A stretch of 11,142 nt of DNA from the NCBI GenBank assembly GCA_964457065.1, contig CAYWDQ010000098.1:1-11142 (forward strand), written 5' to 3'. Of the stretch, positions 1 to 6,965 are shown piece after piece (the first letter of the stretch is position 1; each line of letters starts with the position of its first letter). The stretch is from Bog-473 sp964457065. Lineage in GTDB: Bacteria; Actinomycetota; Acidimicrobiia; Acidimicrobiales; RAAP-2. The notes beneath the pieces are model-generated. The model had not been told where the DNA came from and did not search any database. It was given only the letters and a program-made list of their open reading frames with translations. Made by a program: the position numbers and the translations under genes.

Positions 1-341
1 ACGTGGTGGTGGTCCCGTCCATCTGTGCGGAGGGCTTCGGGCGGGTGATCGTCGAGGCACTGGCCACCGGCCGCCCGGCCCTGGGCTCCCGGATTGGCGG
101 GATTCCCGAAATCCTCACGGGAGAGTTCGAGCGGTTCCTGATGGAGCCTGGAGATGCCGGGGTGGTCGCTTCCGCCATGGAGAGCCTCATAGGCTGGGAG
201 AAGCGTGAACCCGCGCTGGCCGGTCGCTGTAGCGCTCATATCCGGGATCATTTCTCTCTCGACCGGCTGGTGGAGGGTGTGGAGCGGTCGCTCGCCGGAG
301 CTGCCGGGGAGCTACGAGGAAAGGCTGGGGCGTGGACCTGA
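1..341 (+). CDS. GT4-family glycosyltransferase, C-terminal fragment (5' end outside window)
   Basis: This is the end of a glycosyltransferase that would move a sugar from a nucleotide-sugar donor to a lipid-linked glycan at the cytoplasmic face of the membrane. The reading frame is open to the window edge (first full codon at 3), so the N-terminal acceptor domain and most of the protein are missing. The visible 112 residues begin in the donor-binding Rossmann domain. They show the GT4 EX7E signature: EGFGRVIVE, Glu at visible residues 10 and 18, followed by A-L-A-T-G-R-P and the G-G-I-P-E loop. The tail (roughly residues 60-112) is the usual helical end. Its TGA overlaps the start of the kinase gene by 10 bp, which indicates one operon. 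The family is clear; the sugar and linkage cannot be told from this fragment. Confidence 0.87.
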   Translation, partial: VVVVPSICAEGFGRVIVEALATGRPALGSRIGGIPEILTGEFERFLMEPGDAGVVASAMESLIGWEKREPALAGRCSAHIRDHFSLDRLVEGVERSLAGAAGELRGKAGAWT

Positions 342-1687
342 GACAGATCGCGCGCACCGTACGCGCACAATGGATCGTGGCCGTGGTCACCTTCCTCGTG
401 TGCGTGTCCGCAGGCGCTGCCTACGCGGTGCTGCCGGCGAAGCAGTACCAGGCCACTGTTGTGCTGCTGGCACAGCCGCCGGCGAGCTCCACGGACCCTG
501 GGTCCGACGTCAATGCGATCCAGGTCGAGATTCCCCAGATCGTGGTGGAGGCCGACAACCCGATCGTGGCCGACCAGGCGCGTGCGCTCGTACCCGCCCG
601 CTTCCGATCCATGCCGGTCAAGCTGGGAGCGACCGGCGATCCCGCCTCGAATTCGGTCACCGTCTCTGCCTCGAGCACGGACCCGGCCGTTGCCCAGGCC
701 TATGCGAACGCCCTGGCGGCCAGAATGTTGGAACTGACGAACCGCCAGGCGAGCACCACGCTGATCCTGTCAGAGCTGGGCCCGGCGCAGCTCCCAACAA
801 CGCCGACGAACCCCCGCAAGACGGTCGCGGTGGCGGCCATCGCATTCGGCCTCATCGCAGCGGTGTTCGCCGCCCTGGCGGCAGCCGCCCTGCGGCGGCG
901 GTTCGTCACCGCCGACGAGATCCGGGACCGGGTCGGACTGACGGTCCTGGGCGAAGTGCCGACCCTGGTTCATGCCGGAGCAGGCCCCGCCGAAGTCTTC
1001 GAGTCGACTGGCGACCAGAGTGCGCTCGAAGCGTTCCAGCAGCTCCGCAGCTCGCTCCATCTCATGTTCCAGGGGACGAACCCCACCATCGCGGTGACCT
1101 CATGGGAGCCCCGCGAGGGCAAGTCCTCCGTCGCCTCCCACGTGGCGTGGGCACTGGCGATGCCGGGTCGTTCGGTGGTGGCAGTCGACTGCGATCTGCG
1201 CAAGCCGACGCTGCACCAGATCTTCGGGGTGCCGCTGTCGCCCGGCGTGAGCGACTTCTTCGCGACCCACGGTCCTGCCGAGCTCTTGAGCCCGACGGGC
1301 AATCGATGCCTCGAGCTCATACCGGCCGGCGTACCGGGGCGTCACCCCGCAGACATCGTGACTGCCGACGTGCCCCGGCTCCTCAGCGCCCTCCACGAGA
1401 CGGACCGGACGGTGATCATCGACTGCCCGCCGTTGTCGGGCGTGGCCGAGACCAGGATCCTGGTGGCCGACGCCGACGCCGTGGTCCTCGTGGTCGACGC
1501 ACGGAAGTTCGACCCCGAGCGCCTCGAGCAGAGCCTCGTGCTACTGCGAGCTTCGGGGGCGAATGTCGTGGGAGTCGTGCTGAACCGCGTGCGGCGGCGG
1601 AAGGTGGATGAAAGCTATGGCTACTACGGTCCGACCTCCGAGCAGGAGGCCAGGACGAAGCGCAACTGGCTCATAAGATCGGGGTAG
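332..1687 (+). CDS. Wzz-type chain-length regulator fused to BY-kinase (bacterial tyrosine autokinase)
   Basis: A 451-residue inner-membrane protein of the Wzc/CapAB type, predicted to control polysaccharide polymerisation and export through tyrosine autophosphorylation. Residues 1-190 are the Wzz-like part: a transmembrane helix at about 14-34, an extracytoplasmic segment, and a second helix at about 164-187. The cytoplasmic kinase follows. It has a Walker A loop EPREGKSS (259-266), a Walker A' motif VAVDCDLR (283-290, Asp286 and Asp288) and a Walker B motif VIIDCPP (361-367). A short tyrosine cluster, SYGYYG (Tyr429, 431, 432), lies near the C-terminus and is the likely phosphorylation site. 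Fusing both parts in one chain is common outside Firmicutes. The GTG start at 332 has GAGGAAAGG at 316-324, seven bases upstream. The gene overlaps the glycosyltransferase by 10 bp and ends 4 bp before the flippase. The Walker A has Arg where P-G-E-G-K-S is usual. Confidence 0.93.
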   Translation: MDLRQIARTVRAQWIVAVVTFLVCVSAGAAYAVLPAKQYQATVVLLAQPPASSTDPGSDVNAIQVEIPQIVVEADNPIVADQARALVPARFRSMPVKLGATGDPASNSVTVSASSTDPAVAQAYANALAARMLELTNRQASTTLILSELGPAQLPTTPTNPRKTVAVAAIAFGLIAAVFAALAAAALRRRFVTADEIRDRVGLTVLGEVPTLVHAGAGPAEVFESTGDQSALEAFQQLRSSLHLMFQGTNPTIAVTSWEPREGKSSVASHVAWALAMPGRSVVAVDCDLRKPTLHQIFGVPLSPGVSDFFATHGPAELLSPTGNRCLELIPAGVPGRHPADIVTADVPRLLSALHETDRTVIIDCPPLSGVAETRILVADADAVVLVVDARKFDPERLEQSLVLLRASGANVVGVVLNRVRRRKVDESYGYYGPTSEQEARTKRNWLIRSG

Positions 1688-1691
1688 GAAC

Positions 1692-3305
1692 GTGCTGCGC
1701 GAACCCGAGTTCTCGCGCGAGGGCGTATCCGGTGGCGGCAAGCCCAAGAAGGCGACCGTCCGCCGCAACGTGGCGACCAACTACCTCGTCGTCGTCCTTC
1801 TGGTGGTCGTCGGGTTCATCACCACGCCGATCCTCACCCACCAGCTGGGCATCCTCCGCTACGGGGTATGGGCACTCATCGGGTCGCTCATCCCGTTCCT
1901 CGAGCTGCTCGAGCTCGGGTTTGCCGGCGCCACCGTCGCATTTATCAGCCGGCACCTTGAGCTGGAGGAGGATGACAAGGTCGCCGCCACGCTCAACACT
2001 TCGTTCTTGTGCCTCTCCGTGCTCGGGGTCGTCGCCTTCGCCGGCGTCGTGGTCTTTGCGATCTTCCTCCCCGACCTCATCACGAGCATTCCCAAGAGCT
2101 TGGTCGGCCAGGCACAGTTCCTTCTGCTGCTCCTCGCGTTCGATATGGCTGTCTCCATCCCAATGGACACGTACGGGGGCGCTCTGTGTGCCCTGCAGCG
2201 ATTCGACCTCTTGAATTACAGCCTCATCGCGGTCGTGGTGTCCCAGGCGATCGGCTGGGTCATCGTCCTGTGGCTCCACGGAGGGCTCATTGCGCTCGGG
2301 GTCGTCACGGTCGCGATCAGCCTCGTGGGCCAGATGTCACGCCTCGTGATGGTGCATCGCCTCCTGCCGTGGTTCCGTCTCTCTCTGCGCCGCTTCGACC
2401 GCAGCCTCGTCCGTGCGTTCACCGCGGCGTCGGGCTGGTACTCAGTCGTGCAGATCGCCGACGCAGTACTCTCACTGTCGGACGTCCTGATCGTCGGCGC
2501 CGCCGCGGGGGTGCGCGCGGCCGCCATCTACGCCGTCGCGCAGAGGTTGGGGCTACTTCCGTTGCGGATCGTCCAACCGCGGACGGCGCTGCTGTTCTCG
2601 AAGGCAGGACAGCTGGCCGCGCGAGACAACCGTTCCGGTCTGCGGGACAGCACCGACGAAGTCGTACGCTTCGTCCAGTACCTGTCGATCCCCGCGGCCA
2701 TTGCGCTGGGGTTTCTGGCCGGCCCGACTGTCGAGGCATGGGTGGGGCCCCTCTACCGCGAAGCGGCCTCGGTCATTAGCCTGCTGTGCCTCGCTGCCGT
2801 CGTGCAGGCGTGGGCGCTGCCGCTCAGGAACGCGCTCAACGGCTCCGGCCGCCCGACACTCTCAGCGGTCCTCTACGCCATCGAAGCCGTGCTCCACGTC
2901 GTCCTGGGCATCGTGCTGGCCTCCCGCTACGGAGCTCTGGGCATGGCCGAGGCCGCACTGATCGGCGTGATCGTGATGGAGGGGATGCTCATGCTGCCGA
3001 TGGCGTACCGCCGCCTCGGGGATTCGTTCTCCCGAAGGGCCTTCCGCACCGTGCGCACCCTGGGATTGCCGATGCTGGTCACTGGTGGCCTCGCCTGGGT
3101 GCTTGGGCGCGCCGGTGGACAACTGTTCGTCTTCACCGACACGCATGGCCACATTCTCGGGCTGGCTGCTGTCGCCGGAGCAGGGGTCGCGCTCATGGTG
3201 GTGTTCTATGCGATCCTGCTGGTGTCGCTGCCCACGGTGCAGCGACAGGAGCTGCTCACCCGCTTTCGAGTCTCGTTGGACCGTTTCACGGCCCGCTCGC
3301 AATAG
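1692..3305 (+). CDS. Polysaccharide flippase, Wzx/MATE-like (MOP superfamily)
   Basis: A 537-residue polytopic membrane protein predicted to flip lipid-linked oligosaccharide repeat units across the cytoplasmic membrane for Wzy-dependent assembly. After a basic N-terminal tail (K-K-A-T-V-R-R-N, residues 19-26) come about 12-14 hydrophobic helices, for example near 28-50, 58-80, 103-127, 140-156, 173-195, 197-213, 330-345, 358-376, 392-411, 455-472 and 486-513. The opening helix with T-T-P-I-L-T-H-Q-L-G and Y-G-V-W (residues 44-60) is typical of this superfamily, where a helix 1 to 2 turn of the type 'LG...YG.W' recurs. The GTG start lies 4 bp after the kinase stop, with GGGG at 1681-1684 as a usable ribosome site, so it is very probably cotranscribed and coupled. 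A peptidoglycan-precursor (MurJ-like) role is less likely given the polysaccharide neighbours. Substrate unknown. Confidence 0.9.
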   Translation: MLREPEFSREGVSGGGKPKKATVRRNVATNYLVVVLLVVVGFITTPILTHQLGILRYGVWALIGSLIPFLELLELGFAGATVAFISRHLELEEDDKVAATLNTSFLCLSVLGVVAFAGVVVFAIFLPDLITSIPKSLVGQAQFLLLLLAFDMAVSIPMDTYGGALCALQRFDLLNYSLIAVVVSQAIGWVIVLWLHGGLIALGVVTVAISLVGQMSRLVMVHRLLPWFRLSLRRFDRSLVRAFTAASGWYSVVQIADAVLSLSDVLIVGAAAGVRAAAIYAVAQRLGLLPLRIVQPRTALLFSKAGQLAARDNRSGLRDSTDEVVRFVQYLSIPAAIALGFLAGPTVEAWVGPLYREAASVISLLCLAAVVQAWALPLRNALNGSGRPTLSAVLYAIEAVLHVVLGIVLASRYGALGMAEAALIGVIVMEGMLMLPMAYRRLGDSFSRRAFRTVRTLGLPMLVTGGLAWVLGRAGGQLFVFTDTHGHILGLAAVAGAGVALMVVFYAILLVSLPTVQRQELLTRFRVSLDRFTARSQ

Positions 3306-3567
3306 AGTCGGTTCGTGACGGGACCCACGCTCGCGGGGTATACACGGAGGTCAATGCCGCACGTGCGTCCGGCGGGGAGGACCAGCGCCCCATCATCTAT
3401 GGGATTGGATCCGGCCCTGCCTTGACAGGGGGACCGCCATCGACTGCTCAAGAAACTGGAGCGGGCGATCGATACATCGGGGAGTGGGTGCCGGCGATAG
3501 TCGCAACGTGTTGGAGACGGACTTGACCGTCGCGTGACGTCCGATGAAGAGGAAGAAGAATTGCACC
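3306..3567 (+). other. Non-coding leader region upstream of the small ORF and hydrolase
   Basis: No convincing protein gene is seen in these 262 bases. Weak signals are present. A promoter-like pair GTGACG (3315-3320) and TATACA (3339-3344) is separated by 18 bp. A strong Shine-Dalgarno-like GGAGGT (3346-3351) sits just 2 bases before ATG 3354, which would open a 23-codon ORF ending at 3425. A small hairpin (CCCTG 3415-3419, CAGGG 3426-3430) contains that stop in its loop and side. TTGACA at 3422-3427 matches a -35 box, but no good -10 lies 16-18 bases downstream. There is no stem followed by a T-run, so no classical terminator for the flippase operon. The hydrolase could therefore be either the fourth gene of the operon or separately promoted. 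Confidence 0.4.
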
Positions 3568-3684
3568 ATGCATGATCAGATTCGCCGGACCCTCGACGAG
3601 GTCATGGCGGCTGAGCCGGGCGGCACCGACGTGGCAACCGGACGACGCCATTATCCGTGCCGCCGCCCCGGCGCTCGTCTGTGA
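3568..3684 (+). CDS. Possible 38-residue ORF coupled to the hydrolase
   Basis: Not recognised as a family. ATG 3568 is preceded by a purine-rich stretch (GAAGAGGAAGAAGAA, 3545-3559) that could serve as a ribosome site, though its GGAAG core is 12 bases away. The predicted peptide starts M-H-D-Q-I-R-R-T-L-D-E-V-M-A-A-E, an amphipathic helix, and then becomes Arg/Pro/Gly-rich. Its TGA (3682-3684) overlaps the GTG at 3681 as GTGA, the arrangement expected when translation of one ORF feeds the next. The opening loosely recalls the first helix of acyl carrier proteins, which do occur beside related hydrolases in exosortase-type loci. The peptide is far too short for one and has no D-S-L phosphopantetheine site. 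It may be a leader peptide, an ACP remnant or chance. Confidence 0.3.
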   Translation: MHDQIRRTLDEVMAAEPGGTDVATGRRHYPCRRPGARL

Positions 3685-5498
3685 CGAATGAGGCTCGCCC
3701 CCCGGACGGAGTGGACTCCGTCGCCCTGTGGCTTGGGGCACCGGACCGGCCGCTGTTCTCCTGGCTGGACGTTCCCAGCGACGGTCTTGTCGCCGGTGCC
3801 GCCGTACTGTGCCCGACCATGGGATTGGAGTCCGAGTCTTCGGCTCGTGCGCTGCGAGACCTGGCGCATCGTTTGGCTGCCTCCCGCTGGGCCGTTCTTC
3901 GGGTGGACTACGCCGGTACGGGGGACTCGGCAGGCACGTGGACCGACCCTGACCTGGTGGCGGACTGGCTTGACGGCGTCCGGACTGCAATCGAGTACGC
4001 ACGAGCCCTCGGGACAGCGCGAGTCGGTGTCATAGGTCTCCGGATCGGAGCGACCCTGGCTGCAGCCGAGCTCGACCGCGGTGGGGGCGTGGACGATCTG
4101 GTGCTGTGGGATCCGTGCGCGACAGGCCGGGCGTACCTCCGGGAGCAGCGTGCCCTGTGGGCCTTTCTGCGGGATCAGGCCACCGAGTGGGGGCGCCTTG
4201 GAGAGGGTGAGACATGGGGCTCGGGAGGGTCGAGCGACGACGGGGCGCTCGAGGCACCGGGCATCCTGTTCACCACCGCGACCGTCTCGCAACTGGAGCC
4301 GCTCACAATCGCCCCGAGCGACCGGAGCCTTGCTTCCCGGGAATTGCTCCTGAGCCGGCAGGGGAGGAGGCTCGCGGGCGTGCTGGCGGAGCGCCTCACG
4401 CTTTCCCACGTCGAGTCAATGGAGGTCAGTGGGCAAGACGCCCTACTCGATCTCGAGGCGATCACGCCGGAACGGACGCTGGACCGGATCGTCTCCTGGC
4501 TGACAGAGGTCGATGGACCGGTGGTCCGCGTCGAAGTGCCGAACCAGCGGCCCACGGCGGTGCATCGCGGGGATGGTGGGCCCGGTGTGCTCGAGCGGCC
4601 AGTTGAGATGGGGCCCGCGCATCTCTTCGGAATGCTCAGCGAGCCGGAGGACCAGGTCGACTCGTTGGCCCCCATCGTGGTCTTCCTCAACGCGGGCCGG
4701 ATCGGTCATCATGGACCGGCTCGGCTCTGGGTGGACCTCTCACGGCGGTGGGCGGCCGAGGGCATGCGGTGCATGCGGGTCGATCTGAGCGGGATCGGCG
4801 ATAGCCCCACGAGACCAGGGCGAACCGAGCTGGTCGAGTTTCCCGCCGACGCCCTCGAGGATCTGGCCGACATCACTCGGGCCGCCAGCGCGCAGGGAGG
4901 CCCAGGCCTTGCCTTCGTCGGTCTGTGCTCGGGTGCGTACCACGCTGTGGAAGCGGCGCTCGCCGCACCTCCCGCGTCCGTTGCCTCCGTCTGCCTGGTC
5001 AATCCCGCCCTTACCTATCACCGATGGGGGCAGCATCCTTACCGGCGCTTCGAGCCCAACGAAGCCTCACCCACCTTGAGCGACCGGCAGGCTTGGGGCT
5101 CGACCCGTCCCTGGTTGTCGCGCGTCATGCTGAGGCTTGCGGCACTCCGGACGGCTGGGATGTCGATGCCCGATGGCGGCTGGTGGATCGTGAAACGCCT
5201 GTTCATGATGACGAGCCCGGCTCGGACCGTGGAGCGTCTGGTTGCGTCCGACGTCGACGTCCTGATCGTGGCTGGCAGCGAAGAGGCGCGCCTGCTGTGC
5301 CGGGGTGAGGAGCGCCGGTTCCGTGCCCTGGTCGGCAAAGGGCGCCTTCGCATGGAGACCGTCCCCAACCTGGAGCACACCCTCTTCGAGCGGACGGGCC
5401 GGGAGCGCGTGTCGGAGATGCTCCACGCCCACCTCGTACGTGGGCTTCGCTGGCACGCCCCTGCAGGCCCCCGACCCATCCGACACTTGCCCGCGTAG
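3681..5498 (+). CDS. Two-domain alpha/beta hydrolase resembling fused exosortase-associated hydrolases
   Basis: A 605-residue cytoplasmic protein made of two alpha/beta-hydrolase folds in tandem. Domain 1 (about 10-275) has the strand-turn DYAGTGDS (76-83) and an elbow G-L-R-I-G (119-123) with Arg121 at the nucleophile position. No catalytic His is evident near its end, so it looks inactive. Domain 2 (about 310-590) has DLSGIGDS (368-375), an elbow G-L-C-S-G (414-418) with Cys416 as nucleophile, a probable acid at Glu534/535 and His566 in N-L-E-H-T-L-F. From memory, G-L-R-x-G and G-L-C-x-G elbows recall exosortase A-associated hydrolases 2 and 1 of exopolysaccharide loci, normally separate genes; this is resemblance, not proof. 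The substrate is unknown, perhaps an acyl or sugar ester of the polysaccharide. The start is chosen at GTG 3681 for its GTGA overlap; GTG 3657 in the same frame is the alternative, and neither has a ribosome site. Confidence 0.85.
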   Translation: MTNEARPPDGVDSVALWLGAPDRPLFSWLDVPSDGLVAGAAVLCPTMGLESESSARALRDLAHRLAASRWAVLRVDYAGTGDSAGTWTDPDLVADWLDGVRTAIEYARALGTARVGVIGLRIGATLAAAELDRGGGVDDLVLWDPCATGRAYLREQRALWAFLRDQATEWGRLGEGETWGSGGSSDDGALEAPGILFTTATVSQLEPLTIAPSDRSLASRELLLSRQGRRLAGVLAERLTLSHVESMEVSGQDALLDLEAITPERTLDRIVSWLTEVDGPVVRVEVPNQRPTAVHRGDGGPGVLERPVEMGPAHLFGMLSEPEDQVDSLAPIVVFLNAGRIGHHGPARLWVDLSRRWAAEGMRCMRVDLSGIGDSPTRPGRTELVEFPADALEDLADITRAASAQGGPGLAFVGLCSGAYHAVEAALAAPPASVASVCLVNPALTYHRWGQHPYRRFEPNEASPTLSDRQAWGSTRPWLSRVMLRLAALRTAGMSMPDGGWWIVKRLFMMTSPARTVERLVASDVDVLIVAGSEEARLLCRGEERRFRALVGKGRLRMETVPNLEHTLFERTGRERVSEMLHAHLVRGLRWHAPAGPRPIRHLPA

Positions 5499-5518
5499 GG
5501 CGAGTTTCGACGTCCAGT

Positions 5519-6965
5519 TCAGGTCCGGGCTGCGGAGAGCGTTGCCCGGTCGGGCTCCGGCAGCGCCCCCACCAGCTCGGAGAAGCAGCGGCCCACGCGC
5601 TCAGCGAGAAGGTCCACGTCGGGACAGGCGACCGGGTCGGCCAGGATGCCGATCGTCAACTGGCCGTCGTAGGACAGCGCGGCGACGCCCACACTGAGGT
5701 TGCCCGCCAGGGGCACGAGCGGGATCGCCTCGAGCATGCGGGCGCCGAGCACGTAGAGCGGGACGTCGGGTCCGGGCACGTTCGTGACGACCAGGTTGAC
5801 GAACGGCTGGTGGTGCACGAGGTGGCTGCCGGCCGACAGCACGGCGGGCGGCAGGGCGTCGAGCGAGGACAAGAGCAGGTGCGTCGCCAGCGCCTGCGCG
5901 TGGTCCTTGGAGTCCCGCTCGGCCCGGGCCACCCCGCGCAGGCGCTCCGCAGCGGGAGCAGCACTGATCGGGATCCGCACCATCATGGCGGAGACGTCGT
6001 TGCCCAGCCGGCGGTCACCGTGGTGGTCCGCCCCGACCGGCACGAGGACATGCAGGTGGCGTCCCTCCATCACCTCGCCCCGCGCCGAGAGGAGATCGTG
6101 CACCCCGCCGGCGATGGCCGTGAGGAGCAGGTCGTTGAGCGTGACGCCGAAGCGGCGCTCGGCCCGGCGCAGCTCGTCCATGGGCTGGCGGACGACGACC
6201 ACCCGGCGGTCGAAGCCGACCGGGGTGTTCAGTGAGCAATCGGGCGTGACGGGTGAGAGGGGGAGCAGGCTGCGAAGTGCCGAGGTGTAGCGCGCCAGCG
6301 CGTGACCNNNNNNNNNNCTCGGAGGGGTGCCAGAGGGCGCGCCAACCGTCCGCCGCCAGCGTCGAGGCAACCCCGGCGAATCGGGCCGCGCCGCCGCTGG
6401 CGATGGCCCTCAGCCGCGGCGGAGGGGCGGGCTGCCAGGGGTCGGGGGCGTGCGGAACCGGGGCCCGGGGCTCCAGGTCCAAGAGGACCGTGGCGAGCTC
6501 GACCCCGGCCAGGCCGTCGGCCATCGAGTGGTGCAGCATCTCGAGCAGCGCGACGCGACCGCCCTCGAGCCCGTCGATCAGCCAGATGTCCCAGAGCGGC
6601 CGGGTGCGGTCGAGCGGGCACGACACCAGCTCGGCACACAATTCGAGCAGCTGGGCCTCCGTGCCGGGCCCCGGCAGCGCGGCCTGGTGGATGTGGCAGC
6701 TGATGTCGAAATCGGGGTCGTCCACCCAGACCGGCGCCGACTCCCCGAGCATCGGGAACCGGACGATCTTGCGCAGCTTCGGCACGAGGTGCAACCGGCT
6801 CTCCACCTCGGCCCGCACGTCCTCGAGCCGCAGGCACCCGTGGCCGTCGTGCAGCGGACCACCCTCGAAGATCCCGATGAAGCTCATGTGCATGGGGGTG
6901 TGGTCCGACTCCATGTAGAGGAAGGACGCATCGAGCGGGGTCAGGGTGTCGGCAGGAGCGGTCAT
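5519..6965 (-). CDS. Wax ester synthase/diacylglycerol acyltransferase (WS/DGAT), interrupted by scaffold gap
   Basis: Predicted to esterify acyl-CoA to a fatty alcohol or diacylglycerol, making storage lipid at the inner face of the membrane. The 216 residues before the gap start P-L-D-A-S-F-L (10-16), typical of the family. They include P-L-W-D (123-126) and the catalytic H-H-S-M-A-D-G (145-151). The 262 residues after it contain L-N-D-L-L-L, N-V-P-G-P and the usual closing region with L-S-Y-D-G and A-D-P. Ten Ns (6308-6317) split the two parts. Both flanks end exactly on codon boundaries (648 and 789 nt), so the gap should be a multiple of three rather than ten. About 480 residues in all matches family size. 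The ATG at 6965 overlaps the upstream gene's TGA as ATGA, and GAGG lies five bases before it. It ends 20 bp from the convergent hydrolase. Confidence 0.93.
6308..6317. other. Scaffold gap (10 N)
   Basis: Ten consecutive undetermined bases inside the downstream WS/DGAT gene. The number is probably a placeholder. Reading each flank in the WS/DGAT frame gives G-A-G (Glu216) directly before the gap and G-G-T (Gly) directly after it, so an intact gene requires a gap length divisible by three. Confidence 0.98.

Noticed and set aside
205..1611. Long open frame of 468 codons on the + strand overlapping the tyrosine kinase
   Set aside because: It lies in another frame of a clearly recognisable kinase gene, and its product is Arg/Pro/Gly-rich low-complexity sequence, as expected of a shadow frame in G+C-rich DNA.
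3422..3427. Perfect TTGACA -35 box upstream of the hydrolase
   Set aside because: At 16-18 bases downstream there is no TANNNT-like -10 (the 17-base position reads TGCTCA), so it was not called as a promoter.
2786..3526. 246-codon + strand ORF extending from the flippase into the leader region
   Set aside because: It is out of frame with the flippase for most of its length, and the part beyond 3305 shows no recognisable domain.
3448..4002. 184-codon minus-strand ORF over the leader and hydrolase start
   Set aside because: The product is Arg/Pro/Ser-rich with no motif, and most of it is antisense to hydrolase domain 1.
5519..6965. Downstream WS/DGAT as a frameshifted pseudogene
   Set aside because: The frame change coincides exactly with the Ns, both flanks keep family motifs and end on codon boundaries, so a wrong gap size explains it better.
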